This document shows, one piece after another, positions 33,799 through 46,058 of a DNA stretch of 64,000 bases. This stretch comes from Brachypodium distachyon. Taxonomy: Eukaryota; Streptophyta; Magnoliopsida; Poales; Poaceae. The stretch covers positions 28,048,758-28,112,757 of the forward strand of contig NC_016135.3 of NCBI RefSeq assembly GCF_000005505.3, in the 5' to 3' direction. Numbering within the stretch: the first letter of the stretch is position 1; each line of letters starts with the position of its first letter. The notes below the pieces were generated by a model. It did not search any database and was not told the DNA's origin. It saw nothing but the letters and a program-made list of their open reading frames with translations. The translations under genes and the position numbers were made by a program.

Positions 33799-36102
33799 CT
33801 GCCGCGGCCCCTGGCTATACTCGTTGCTTCCCCAGTACCTCTTTCTTTTTTGCTTTACCTGCAAGTGTGGCGCTTAGCGCCGTTTGGACAATGATCTTTT
33901 GGTTAGTCCATGTAACCACTCGACACCTAGTCAATCAAGCTCGTTAGTTTGCTCAATTTTTGTCCTTTATTCCCGAGGCCGCTTCGCGGGGTGGTTCCCA
34001 TAGCCTGTGCGTGTCTTGCCTTGTGTTGCGGGGGGACTCGCGCATGCCTCACCCTTGACCAGACCAGGGACCCGGGACGGACCCGCGGTGCCGACCTGGG
34101 GCCAAGCGGTAGCGGGGAGCCACTCCGCTTGCGGGGTAACCACCCCGAGCCGTGCCCTTCCGGGGCGGACCCGGGAGCCACACGGGGAGCGCACTCCCCC
34201 CGCAAGCGTCCCTTGTAACACTCCGGCTACGCGCGGGATCCGGGGCCGCAACCAGCGGGGCAGTGCTCAGTTTCGTTCAGCTCTTAGCGAATTCAGCGTT
34301 CATGTTCAGATACTTAGCTTTCCGTTTGGTCCAACGTTCCGCGATGCTCTGCGGTAGAGTGCAGACGGGGCGCCACCTCGGTAGGAAACCATCCGGGGTA
34401 CCTGTTCAGGGGAAACGATCTCGGAGGGATGCGGCAGGAACGCGGGGGCAGGATCGCCGCCGGCGGCAACCGCCGACAACGATGGTACCACCACGCTCAC
34501 GCGGCAACCCTCGCCCTCAGGGGCGGACCCTGGCCTTCAGGGACGAACCCTGGCTTAGGAGGGCTCCGCTCCGGGAGCAGCCGCGAGACGGCTATAACGT
34601 CCTCGGCGCCGTCTTCGCCACACCCCGAACGGCGGGTACGGGTGACGAGGAAGTTATAGCCTTCCAGCGACAGCCCCCGCAACTGGGAAGACCTGGGTTT
34701 TCTCTAGGGGACTCGCCCCAAGGGATGCGACGACCCTTGTTACCCGGGAGCTAAACTGCTCGAGGGCCGCGACAGGGACGCGGTGATGGGCCGGAACGAG
34801 CGACGAACGCCGGCACCGGCGCCATCACAGCGTCCTCGCAACGACCTGCGCCCGAAGAAGACTCTCTCAAAGGGAATGCGGCCGGGTCTCTGTGGTAGTG
34901 CACCCGCCGGCACAGGGCACGGATGGCACGCACTACCGTAGAGTCTCCGCGGTCGACCCCGCTCCCTGCGGAGGTGTCCTACGGAGGGGGCGACAAGGGC
35001 ACTATGGCAATGCACCCCGTCGGCGCCGGACGCGGACGGGACGCACCGCCACAGTGCCTCTGCGGCGACCCTCGCCCCGGAACCGCCCCTTTGACGAAGC
35101 GCAGTAGGGGCACAACGGCAGTGCGCCGGTCGGCGCGGGACGCCGACGGCACGCACTACCCCCGTGCCTCTGCGGCGCCCCTCGGGATGGGCTCGATGGG
35201 GTGATGCGGCAGGGGCGTGATGGCGGCGCATCCGCCGGCGCTAGGCGCCGGCTGGAAGCACCACCTCCGCGCCTCCGTCGCACCACCTGCTTTCACGGCC
35301 CCGAACCCGGCTTCGCTCTGAGCAATTCCATGGTTGGGGCCTGCCTTTTATAGGCACGGGGGGGGGGGGGGGGGGGCCTTGCCACCGCGCGCGACGGATC
35401 CGCGCGGCACCGTGGCGCCTTTTCCCCGAACGCGGCGCCGTTTCCGCCGCCATGCTTACCGGGTAACCACGGCACACGCGGCGGTCAGCCGACAACCCAG
35501 AAGCCTCGGAGTGCGGTGAACCCCTTGTGTTGCGGTCCTCCCGCACCACAAGGCACCGGTGTATGGTGCGTCCCGTGGGCAGCTCACGGGCACCACAGTG
35601 TACAAGATTCCTCCCTTTCCTGCAGGTTAGACTCTTACCAGATTCGAGGTGCTGAAATTTTTTCGAAACTTATGAAAACAAGTAACACAGGTAAATCAGA
35701 TAAATCTCATTTCTCCTACTTCCCAGCCCCCGGCACAAAGGGGTCGTTGCCAAACTTGGATGTGAGCGTTTCCTTCCTGGGCACAGCGACTGCGCGGTGC
35801 GGGCGGCGGGAGGCCGAGCAACCGCACGCCTAGTGGTGCACGTTGCGGGAAGCCCGCCAGCGGCACGACCAGTGCCGGAACGATCCGGCAACGGGTTTTC
35901 GTTTCGGGGCCACGGCAGCCCCTTGCTCACAACCAAGTAGGGAAAGACACCTTTGTGCACTTAAAGCAGGAGACAAGAGGAGGAAAACAAGCGAATGAAC
36001 AAGGCAAGAACAAAGCTCAGGGGTGAAACACCTATCTTTATCCACAGTTAACTAGCAGTTTACACACGGGGGCTGCCCGGTTACACTAGTTCGAGAGGTA
36101 TG
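33799..36102 (-). other. Non-coding region between antisense ORF and pol, internal region 1
   Basis: GC-rich, with many compositional open frames on both strands and no domain. It includes one copy of the unit that is tandemly doubled in internal region 2 (at about 33970-34290), a G run of about 19 at 35360, and 'ccttttatagg' at about 35345. Nothing coding is supported. Confidence 0.6.
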
Positions 36103-38720
36103 TGAAGCGATCCCCCTTCACCAAGGGTTCGATTTCTGTGCTTACTTGTGCTAGTCCCTGGATCGACTCACTAGCACACACAGTTCAAGATGTAATACCA
36201 AGATACAAAGGTCAAAAGTACTTTATTACATCGTATCATCCAGAACTTAAATTGTACCTACAAACTTGCATGACCTCTTAGGCCAGCATAAACAAATAAT
36301 GTTCAAAACCATGACAACAATGTATCATGAAGCTGCAGCGGAAAAGTAGAGTAAAAGGGCCTCATCTACTCCCAGAGGAGAGAGCATGTTGGAATGTAAG
36401 CACATGACCCATGACAAAACGACGAACCTCACTCATCGTCGGATCCACCTGCATTGTTAATTGCAGCCACTACGTGGTCAATACATTTGAATGTATTGGC
36501 AAGCTCACTAGAGTTATAAAGGACCTACCAAGTACATGCATAGTTTGGCTAAGTGGGGTTTGGCTATTTTGCATAAAAGCATCTTTATTCAAATCCTATC
36601 ATTTTTAGACAAATAGTTTTGAATTCTATTGGACACAGGGTAGAAACACCCATGCTCCTATTAACCTAGGCACATTGAGTAGAAACATCAATGCTCCTAC
36701 CCAGTTCAAACCATTCGTTTTATTAGGAAATTGGAATGAGTGAGACTTTCCTTACAGCTCCGATGTCTAGTTGCTCATAATTGTCCGTAACCGGGGACAC
36801 GGCTAAGTACTTAGTTTGACACTCTCGAGAGGAGGTACATTTTACCCACAAGAAATCGACGTGTTAATCCCTTGCTGTCCTCAGGGTAGAGTAGCAACGG
36901 CATCGATTACAGGAATTTTCAGAACATATTCCCCCAAACCACCTGAGGGACGCGTTCCAACCTACACTGCTACATACCGATGTCACCTCGGATCCAGGTT
37001 CATATTTCTTACATCCATCCTGGCAGAGCCCATAATACCATGTGGTTGTACTGGAAGCTACTAAACAGGAAACTAGTCCAGTCTCTGGTTATCCCGGGTG
37101 GCATCCCACATTGTGACGCAGGCGCTCCCCGAATCGCACGGGGAGACGACCATGGACGCTCCCGAATCACACGGAGAGACGACTCAGCGGGCCCCATAGA
37201 AATGGACCTAACGTCACGACAACCGAAAACTCAAAGCAGCCCACCCAGGATGGTTCATTGAATTACTTGTTTTGCCATACGCTAGGAAATTCATATTGTA
37301 ATTCAATAGTATCACATTGTATTAATACCACCCTCGTATATTATCATAGCATAGCATTTTACTACTACGATGGCAATTGGTGGTAAGGTCATGACAAAGG
37401 GTATCATATAGTACTAGGACAGATCATAGCTAGCATAGATACAATAATAATCCTAACAATGCAACTAATAAAATCTAGTGCGTAATAAAATAATAGGATG
37501 ATGGTCAAAGTGAACTTGCCTTGATAGTAGCTGGAGTTCAAACAATTGTCACAATCGCAAGGTTCGCTCTCCGAGAATACTATACAATCAACAAACATAT
37601 ATACACACACATAAACACACAATACAAACATGACAAAAGAATATGTATGCCATGATGCGATGCAAATCATGTGACATGAGTGGGTTGGTTTTATTTGGGT
37701 GATCTATTGATCCAAAGCATTGATAATTAAGCACATGCGATTAGGGTTTTTAAACAAAAGCAAAAGTTAGGGTTTAAATCCTAAAATGAGGTTTTATTTG
37801 CATCTGCAAAGTAATTTAATTCAAAATATTTATTTATCTGTCCCATTGGATAGAGGACAATAAAACAAAATTTTGGGCACTGGTTTCATTCAAAAAGGAC
37901 TTCTAGTTAATTAGTTATGATTTAAATGGTATAAAAACCCTAATCTGTAATTTGAATGTGATTCAAATATTCAAATTTGAAATTGGACAGTTCCGAAAGA
38001 TTCTACACTTCCTAAGGATTCCAAAAAGGTGTGGATCGCTAAATTTGGCCTAACAGATTTAAAGTTATGATCATTTGAAGTTACAGGGGCCTATCTGCAA
38101 AAGCGCCTTTTAATTAATCCGGGGAAATAAAATTACATTTTTATTTTATAACTCGGTTGCCACGTGGCGGCTCCTGATTGGTTGATACCGGTTCGGTTAA
38201 AAGATTAAAATGTGATCTAATCTCGGCCATTGGCCGAGATCCAACGGCCACGAGAGCTCGGGCTCACCTCCGGCAATGGCTAGGGTTCCGGCGACGGCTC
38301 CGGCGGCGGCGCGGCATGGGCGTGGAGGCGGGCGGCGTTCGGGGGGACCTCGGGCGTCGGGGGCGACACGGGGAGGCACGGCGCGGCACGGCGTGGTCGA
38401 TGGCGCGGTCAGCGCGGCGCGGGCCGGTCGGAGTCGTTGCCTAGGTCGAAGAAGACGCGGCGGCGCGGGCACGACGGCGGCGGAGCTTCGGCTCGGGCGT
38501 CGGGGCGCTGCGGTGGACCAAAAACGTCGGCGCGCACGTCAGAAGAAGCGCGAGAGAGAGGGAAACAGAGAGAGGGCGGCCGCTTCGAAGATGTCTCACC
38601 GCGACGTCGTCGGAGAGAGGAAAAACGGCGGCGGACGGAGCTTCAACGGCGAGGAATCAGGGCGGCCTGGCGGCGTTCGAGCGGGGGCGAGCAGGGGGAA
38701 AAGAACGGCGGGGGCGAGGG

Positions 38721-38728
38721 CTTTATAG
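38721..38728 (-). promoter_or_regulatory. TATA box of solo LTR 1
   Basis: On minus it reads CCTATAAAG, in the GC-rich part of the LTR and in the same place as in solo LTR 2. Likely the Pol II promoter of the element. Confidence 0.55.
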
Positions 38729-38847
38729 GGACGCGCTCGGGGCTGCGAGAACGGGACGGAGCGAGGGGATTGCGGCGGAGACGGCGCGCGGTGGCGAAAA
38801 CGGCCAGCGCGCGGGGATCGCGGCGCCTTCCATCGAGGAAGAAGGCC

Positions 38848-38872
38848 CTGACAGGCGGGCCCCGCCTGTCAG
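38848..38872. repeat. 12 bp perfect inverted repeat in the LTR
   Basis: CTGACAGGCGGG, one base, CCCGCCTGTCAG. Conserved at 56641-56665 in solo LTR 2. It lies upstream of the TATA box in transcription direction, so it could be a cis element or a hairpin. Confidence 0.9.
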
Positions 38873-39451
38873 CGGCCCGGGCACGCGCGCGGGCGGACCG
38901 GGCGGGTCCGGCACGGTCGGACGCGGTCGGTCCGGGCCGGTTCGGTCGGGCTGGGCCGGTTCGGTCCGGTTTTCTTCTTTTCTTTTTCTGTTTTTCTCAT
39001 ATCTTTGATATCTTTTGATTTTGAACTCCAAAATGGTCCAAATAAAATCTAGAAACTTTGTAAAATCATTTTCTATCAAGATACAACTTTTGGGAGTAGT
39101 TTCCCCTCAAAATAAAATATACAAAAATACATTTGCCCTATAAATGAATTTAGGGCTATATATCTATTGAATAAAAATTACTTTTTCCAACTCCAAATAA
39201 TTAACCAAAAATTATGGGATAGCTTATATATGCATTAAACCCTTTTTATACATCAACCTTATTGGTTTGAAAATCCAAAGGTTACAGGGGTGTAATCAAA
39301 ATCTCTTAAAGCCTTTTGTGATTCAAAATTTGAATTCAAACATGCAATTGTGGCATGATGCTCATGGATGCAATGCACATGTAAAAGTTTGAAATTTTGG
39401 GATGTTACAGTATGCATCAGAGGCATCACCTGAGGGTCGGGCTCCGCCGCT

Positions 39452-40302
39452 TCACGGGTAGAACTTGCGCAAGTGTTCAATATTCCAGCTATTGGGCACC
39501 GGCAAGCCGTCTTCGGTTTCCAGGCGGACAGCCCCCGGCCTGGTCACCTGCACGACCCGGAAGGGGCCCTCCCATTTCGGAGTCAACTTATTCCCGGCCT
39601 TCGTTCCTTGTATTCGACGCAGGACAAGGTCTCCGTTCTCGAGCCCCCGGGGACGGACTCGTCTGTCGTGATAACGACGGAGTCCCTGCTGGTAGCGCGC
39701 GGCTCGCACAGCAGCCCGGCACCGAAGCTCTTCGATGAAGTTTAGATCGTCGACCCTTTGCTCGTGTTGGCTGGTGTCGCCGTACGCGCGTACTCAGGGA
39801 GATCCGTACTTGAGCTCGAGGGGCAGCACCGCTTCTGCCCCGTAGACAAGGGCGAAAGGAGTTTCGCCCGTTGCCCGACTAGGTGTGGTCCGGACGGACC
39901 ACAGCACGGGCTGGAGTTCTTCAATCTAGTGCTTCCCGTGGCCTTTGAGCTTGTCAAAGGTTCTCGTCTTGAGCCCCCGCAGAACCTCTGCGTTCGCTCG
40001 CTCCGCCTGTCCGTTGCTCCTCGGGTGAGCGACGGACGCGAAGCACAACTTAGTGCCCATGTCTTCGCAGTAGGCACGAAACGCTGCGCTCGTGAATTGC
40101 GTGCCGTTATCGGTGATGATGCTGTTGGGAACCCCGAACCGGCACACAATGCCCTTAAGGAACTTGATGGCCGCCTGGGTGGTCACCTTGCGCACTGGTT
40201 CCACCTCCACCCATGTGGAGAACTTGTCGACGGCCACAAAGCCACAAACAAGTATTCATAACCGCCAACCGCCCTTGGTAGCTTGCCGACGATGTCTAGT
40301 CC
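39452..40302 (-). pseudogene. Integrase region of pol, internal region 1
   Basis: Integrase core pieces on minus: FSTWVEVEPVRKVT, SIITDNGTQFTSAAF and the AHPRSNGQAERANAEV block with the catalytic Glu (39926-40237), then a C-terminal part ending NIEHLRKFYP before the stop at 39452-39454. Stops (for example after KLKGHGKH) and frame changes break it. In a working element this enzyme inserts the cDNA. The last tens of bases of pol adjoin solo LTR 1. Confidence 0.85.
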
Positions 40303-42027
40303 CTAGACCGCGAATGGCCATGAGGACGGGATGGCATGCAGGGCCTGGGCTGGTTGGTTGCTCTTCTTCGAGTGGAACTGGCACGCTTCGCACGTCCTAA
40401 CCATCCGCTCTGCGTCGGCCAGGGCCGTGGGCCAGTAAAAACCATGCCGGAAAGCCTTGCCGGCTAAAGCTCGGGAGGCCACATGGTGTGAACATGTGCC
40501 TCGATGTATGTCCTCCAACAGTGCACACCCTTCCTCCTGCGGCACGCCGAGGAGTTTTACACCATCCGCACGCCTGCGGTAGACGCTGCCGTCTATCACA
40601 GTGTACATCTTGGCTCGCCGCGCTACACGCTCCGCGGCGTCGTCATCCTCAGGGAGGGCCTCCCATTTCAGATAGCGGGCGATCTCTTCCGCCCAGGGAG
40701 GAATTTCTCTGCCCGTGCATGCCGCCATATCAGCGGCATGGACCCCTGCTGCTGCAGGGGTTCCCTCGGTTGCCGGAGGGGCGTCCCCGGCAGCCATCTG
40801 GGGGGTGACTGAAGGAGCCAGTTGCTTCTGACAGAACACCCCCGCCGGAGGTTTCCGGCGCTCTGCTGCCATCTTGGCCAGCTCATCAGCAGCGAAGTTG
40901 TCATTCCGCTTGACGTGTTCGAAGCGCAAACCCTTGAACTTCCGTTCCAGCTTGCGGACCTCTTTCACGTACGGCGCCATTTGAGGGCAATCGTAGTCCT
41001 TGTTCACCTGGTTGATCACAAGCTGGGAATCACCGCGAACAACCAGGCGCTTAATGTCGAGGGCGACCGCTGCCCGCAGCCCGGCAAGCAGGCCTTCGTA
41101 CTCCGCCGTGTTGTTGGTGGAGTTAGCGAAGTCGAGTTGGACGGCGAACCGCAGCTGGTCCCCTGTGGGTGACTCGATGACGACCCCGGCTCCCTCTCCC
41201 TGGAGACTAAACGCACTGTCGAAGTAGAGGACCCAGGGGCCCTCGTCCAGCTTGCCGGGAAGGCCCGGTCTCCGACTCACTTTCTTCTACGCCCGTGGAC
41301 GTCCACTCCGCGACGAAGTCCGCCAGGGCCGTGCTCTTGATGCTTTTGGAGTTGGCGAAGTGGAGGTCGAATTCTCAAACGTCTCCCGCAGGTCATCAAT
41401 CAGGGAGTCCCTACGCTTCGATTTGATGACGATGTCATCCATGTAGGCCTCCGCGTTGCGGCCTAGCTGGGGCCCCAAACATTCTCGCAGGGCGCGCTGG
41501 AATGTGGAGCCCGCGTTCTTCAACCCGAAAGGCATGCATGTATAGCAGTAGTAGCCAACCGGGGTGATAAACGCTGTCTTTTCCTCATCCTCGACCGCCA
41601 TCTTGATTTGATGGTAGCCGGAGAAAGCATCCAAAAAACTCAACAGGTCACAACCAGCGGTAGAATCAACTATCTAGTCGATACGGGGTACAGGGAAGGG
41701 ATCCTTGGGGCATGCACGATTAAGATTGGTAAAATCCATGCACATGCGGAGCTTATTCCCCGCTTTGGGCACCACTACAGGGTTAGCCAGCCAAGTGGGG
41801 TACAAAACTTCCCTGATCGCCCCGGCAGCCCTGAGCTTGCCCACCTCTTGCTTGATGAAATCTTTCCGCTCTTGTGCCTGCCGCCGGATCTTCTGCTTGA
41901 CGGGGTGCGCGTCCGGGCGCACCGCGAGCCGATGCTCAATCACCTCCCTGGGGACTCCGGGAAGGTCCGACGGTTCCCAAGCGAACAGGTCGGCATTTTC
42001 CCGGAGGAAGGTGACGAGGGCGCTTTC
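40303..42027 (-). pseudogene. Reverse transcriptase and RNase H of pol, internal region 1
   Basis: RT pieces: MIEHRLAVRPDAHPVKQKIR and NKLRMCMDFTNLN (41674-41943), then after a stop FLDAFSGYHQIKM and the catalytic YMDD (41287-41643). A deletion of roughly 0.7 kb relative to internal region 2 joins DDLRETFEN to sequence near the RNase H start at about 41373. RNase H (40303-41280) has WVLYFDSAFSLQG, AEYEGLLAGL and VVRGDSQLVI, followed by the HHCC zinc finger of integrase (CSHHVASRALAG, CEACQFHSKK). Not functional. Confidence 0.88.
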
Positions 42028-43641
42028 CTATTCGGCGGTCAGGTTCGCACCGACGGTAACGGTGCGCTCCTTGTCGCCGGCTTGGAGGGGCAACTTCTTC
42101 ACTTTGGCGGCCTCCTCCCGGAGCCCCCGCCCCTTGCCAGGACGCGCGCTCGAGCCTGCACCTCCTCCGGCTAGCCCTTGCGAGGTGGCGCGGGCCTTCT
42201 TCGTTGTCGGGGCGTCACCCGGCAGGGCGTCGTCCTCGACAACACCTTCGTCGCCGGCGTCCGCTGCAGCAGCGGCCCGAACGACCTCGCCAACGCACCA
42301 AGCAGCATCTTTGAGATCGCACCCGATGGAGAGGACTCCGTAAACGGACGGGATCTTCATCACACCGTAGGCGCAATGCGTAGCCGCCATAAACTTGATC
42401 AGCGCCGGGCGGCCAAGGATCCCGTTGTAGGGCAACGGGATATGCGCCACATCGAACACTATGTGCTCGGTCCTGAATGCTTCCCGGGACCCGAAGGTGA
42501 CCGGCAGTGTGATGCGTCCCAGCGGGCGCACAATCCCGGTGTTCATCCCCCGGAACGGTTCGGTGGGCTTCAGCTGCTCCATCGGCAGCTGGAGCTTTTC
42601 TACCAGCCTGGCGGACAGGAGGTTAAGCCCCGCTCCGTTGTCCACCAGGACCTTGGTCACCGTCATATTGCTAATGATCGGCGAGACGACGAAGGGTATT
42701 ACTCCGGAACCCAATTGTCGCACCGGGTGGTCGTCGGCGCTGAAGGTGATCGGCACGTGCGACCACCTCAGCGGCTGTTGCGGCTCCGCATCCGGCAACA
42801 GCGCGCACACGTCGCGGGTGAGGCGCTTCACCACGGCGTGGGATGGGAGAGCGTAAGATCCCCCATGGATACAGGCGACGCCACGAGGCTCCTGGAAGCC
42901 CGGCTCATCGCCGCCGGAACGGTCGGACTCGCGTTGCTCCTCGGCGCGCACCCTGTCGCGCCCGCGAGGAGGGCGTTCCCGCACAGCGAGGGGCTGGCTG
43001 CGCCCTCCTTGGGATTCGACCCTGCCGGCACCCCCGCCGGCCGGCCTCGGACCCGCCCCGGGGTCGTTCGGGCAATCTCGGGAGAGATGCCCGATGTCGC
43101 CACAATTGAAGCAGGCGCCGTCGGCGCGGCGCTCCTCGTGGCGCTGCTCCCGCCGCTGCTTGATCCCTTGCAGGACGCGACAACTCTGCGCGTCGTGGGT
43201 GGAGTTGTTGTGGATAGGACAGCGGGACGTGTCGCCCTGCTTCCTGCCAGATTCTCCCCCCGGCGAGGCCTTCTTCGTGGGCCTCGCGGCTGGAGCCCCC
43301 GAGTCCGCAGCGAGGACTTGCTTCCCGCTGCGTTTACAGGAACCCTTCTTCTGCGAGCCCAAGCCCGGGCTCGCGGCAGCCTGGGCTGCTAGGTCGGGCG
43401 CTAGGCGCCCCTCCTCGGCCATGGCACACTTGTGCGCCAAGGCGTACAAGTCCTGCGTCGTCCGGATCCGATGCGTGCTCAGCTTCTCACGCATCTTGGG
43501 ATCGCGGACGTTGATGGCGAAGGTCTTTATGATGGCGGCGGCCTCCGCCTCCGGGATAGAATAGGAGAGATTGGAGAAGCGGTTGACGAAGGCCCGCAAC
43601 GTCTCTCCCGGTTTTTGCACGATGGTGTGCAGCTTCGCCAT
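42028..43641 (-). pseudogene. Gag C-terminal half and protease, internal region 1
   Basis: A 537-codon open stretch on minus: the end of the retrotransposon gag domain (LRAFVNRFSNLSYSIPEAE), a CCHC zinc knuckle (CFNCGDIGHLSRDC), a basic and Gly-rich linker, then an aspartic protease region (VLVDNGAGLNLLSARL) and its C-terminal LGRPALIKFMAATHC. The protease motif reads DNG, not the usual D-S/T-G. A frameshift near 43641 separates it from the N-terminal gag. Confidence 0.88.
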
Positions 43642-44748
43642 GGTTCCCGCCCTGGAACGCGCTCACGAACTGCTCGCGCAGGTCTGCCCAGGTGGCGACG
43701 GATCCGGCGGGCAGGTTGAGCAACCAGGTTCGCGCTGATCCCTTCAGGACCATCGGGAACCAGTTCGCCCTGACCTTGTCGTCGGCGCCGATGGCATGCA
43801 TGCCCAGCGTATAGGTCAGGAGAAAATCTTTGGGTTAGCGGTCCCGTCGTACGTACCGAGCGCAGGCGCTCGGAACTTACGGGGCCACACCACCCGCCGC
43901 AACTCGCGCGCGAACGCCGTGCAGCCGTCCTCTGGGCCCAGGGGAGCATCTTCTTGCTCGAGTGCGTGCCGGCGCTCCACCTCGCGCCTGCGCCGGCGCT
44001 CCAAGCGCCGGTGCAGATCCTCCTGTTATCGGGCATTTAAGATGCCACGCGCATCGCCCCCTGGGACGGTGGGCGATGAATTCGAGGACCCCTCCGGGCT
44101 CCCGTCTACCAGGCCCCGCTGAGGAGGGGGCGGGTCCTCCCCCTGTCGTGAGGCGGAAGGCGCGCCTTCGCGCTCTGAGTTCGGCCCGTGGCCGGAGCCT
44201 ACTGGGGCGCCCTCGCCTTGCGGCTGTTGGGCGGCCAGGGTGAGAAGCGCCTCCAAATCCTCGCCCCACGTCTCATGCGCCGGCGTGCCCTGCTGCGGCT
44301 CGTACGGCACCATGACGCGCGCGGCGATGATGGCTTCAGCCGGGGTTCGCACGGGGGACAACCGGTTTCTTGAACGGCTGCTTCCCGCCCTGGCCCCGGA
44401 CGCCTCCGGGCGTGCAGGGTGCGAACCTCCAGGGGTCGCTCGGGACGCGGCGTGCTCCGGGTGCCGCTGCCGCGGGGCATCCTCGGGTCGCGTCTCCACC
44501 CGTTGGCTGGCCCGGGCGACGCCATGCGTGCTCGCCCGACTGCCCCCAGCGCTGGGGGCAGCCAGTCCCCTCGGCCGATTGTCGGTCGACGGTCGGGGAG
44601 GCGGTGGAGGCAGCTGCGTTTGCTGCACCCTCGAGGGCTCGGGATTCTCTTGAGCTCCCGATTTGGGTCGCACGTCGTGCGACCGCGTGTGCACCGCTGG
44701 GGCCTCACGCGGGTCTATGCGTGAATCACCAGCCCGCTTAGAGGGCAT
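43642..44748 (-). pseudogene. Gag N-terminal half, internal region 1
   Basis: The start codon at 44748 (MPSKRAGDSRIDPREAP) opens a Pro/Arg/Gly-rich 240-codon frame to a stop at 44026-44028. Then come DGTANPKIF and MVLKGSARTWLLNLPAG with WADLREQFVSAFQG (43487-43801), the core of the retrotransposon gag domain. It is broken by stops and by a short deletion at about 43645 relative to internal region 2. Confidence 0.85.
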
Positions 44749-44839
44749 GGTGACAAGGCTCGTCGACGAAGAAGAGTGAAGCCGATGCTGATGGGAACTT
44801 CCGCTGCCGGCGATCTCCGGCGCCGTCCACTCCCGCGCC

Positions 44840-44858
44840 CCCTACCTGGCGCGCCCGA
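44840..44858 (-). promoter_or_regulatory. Primer binding site, internal region 1
   Basis: On minus, GGGCGCGCCAGGTAGG lies right after the LTR end (CGACGACA). The equivalent site in internal region 2 is TGGCGTGCCAGGTAGG. Which tRNA it pairs with I cannot say with certainty. Confidence 0.6.
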
Positions 44859-45984
44859 TGTCGTCGCTCGGTGCTCCGACACCAGGGGCGTGCAGCCACA
44901 TCCCCCTTTCAGGTTCGGTAGGGGCGTCTGAGGTGGAGACCAGATGATCGCCGGCACGGCCGACGAGGCCCTACTGGGCCGGCGAGGCAAAGTGCTAGGG
45001 GTACGCGCTAGTCCAAGAACAGACATACGCACGATTTTTTACCCAGGTTCGGGCCACCCCGAGGTGTAAAACCCTACGTCCTGCCTGTCTGAGCTGATAT
45101 TGATTACGGATCAAATGTTTACAGGTTGCCGGGCAAGGCTCCCGGGCTTTCTCTCAGTGGCTAGGCACTCCTTACCGCTCTCTGCTGGCTGCCTGCTGGA
45201 GCCACTAAGCATCTATCGAGCGAGCTTCGTCCGAACCAATTAACTGACCAACTGACTAACCTGTCGAAAAAAAAAACCCTCAAGACCGTTGGCATGGGTC
45301 CTCCTTTTATACACAAGGGGATGCCACATGTGCCACGGTGCATGGGCTACAAGTGTCCAGCGGGGAGGCATGCGACTCTCCCTGGTGAGTTGGTGGCATG
45401 CATGGGTGCCACCTTCGCTGCTAGGGGCCTAAGACCCTAGGGTAGGATTGGACAACCACTGTTCCTTCGACCCGACAGGTAACTACCCGTCGGTTGGCTC
45501 GTTTACTGAGCCGCGCACCTTACTCCTTGCCTTGGTGGGACCGCGCGTTCCGCGCCCGCCACGCGCCCGTGTGACGCTGTCCAGCGGGCCCCACGACCCG
45601 AGGCGGGGGCACGCGTCCGGGAGCCTCCAGTCCCCGGCAGCCGGCCCGGGAAGTACCCAGGCCCAGCGCGCCCGGGAACCTCCTCCCGGGAAGCAGCTTC
45701 ACCCAGTCGGTTGCCAGGCTACGTCCTTAACCGATGCATGGGCCCCGCTCAAATGCGGGCCCGCGTCCCTTCGCTGCCCCTTGTACGGTGCCGTTACAAT
45801 CGGAGCAGTGGACGCGCGATCTCCGCCCTAACCCCCCCCCCCCTAAATAGGGTAGTGAAGGCCACTCCGCGCATTACTCCCAGTGATTAGGAGTTGTCCC
45901 CGCGCACCCGTAGGGTACGGAACCGGCCGTTACCAAACGGCCGGGCGTCATAAAGCCTCTATTGTTGCCAAAAGGGGAATAACA
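44859..45984 (-). repeat. Middle LTR (1126 bp), shared by both internal regions
   Basis: Plus-strand TGTCGTCGCTCGG...GGGGAATAACA, so TG/CA ends. It serves at once as 5' LTR of internal region 1 (PBS on its left) and 3' LTR of internal region 2 (purine-rich tract GGAGGCGAAAGGGCAAAG on minus at 45985-46002, right next to it). No target duplication separates the two, as expected from recombination and not from nested insertion. Confidence 0.85.
45301..45313 (-). promoter_or_regulatory. TATA box of the middle LTR
   Basis: On minus it reads TGTATAAAAGGAG, a strong TATA element; the same is present in the right LTR at 62201-62213. Confidence 0.65.
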
Positions 45985-46002
45985 CTTTGCCCTTTCGCCT
46001 CC
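45985..46002 (-). promoter_or_regulatory. Polypurine tract of internal region 2
   Basis: On minus, GGAGGCGAAAGGGCAAAG directly precedes the LTR start TGTTATTCC. Confidence 0.6.
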
Positions 46003-46058
46003 ATCCTCTTCCGCACCTCGTATTCCTGCGCTCCTGCCAGCTTCCGCCCTCGCTTTCC

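Larger units (their letters stand above)
36103..39409 (-). mobile_element. Solo LTR 1 (3307 bp), Del/Tekay-like
   Basis: Plus-strand TGAAGCGATCC...GGGATGTTACA flanked by the 5 bp duplication GTATG (36098-36102 and 39410-39414). Internal region 2 has the empty target (aggtatgcatcgg at about 52374). No internal domain, so it is a solo LTR left by LTR-LTR recombination. On minus it starts TGTAACATCCC. It shares its full length with 56123-59222 and with the split outer LTR. Confidence 0.93.

Noticed and set aside
33022..33864. 280-codon minus-strand open frame
   Set aside because: It is the shadow of the coiled-coil antisense ORF; no domain and low complexity.
42178..43392. 404-codon plus-strand open frame
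   Set aside because: It is the complement of gag/protease of internal region 1; the frame is open because of GC-rich composition and has no domain. The same applies to 59488-60498 on plus.
30577..45984. Internal region 1 as a simple nested insertion with its own target duplication
   Set aside because: The flanks are 'cctctc' on the left and 'ctttg' on the right, which do not match, and the middle LTR directly adjoins the polypurine tract of internal region 2.
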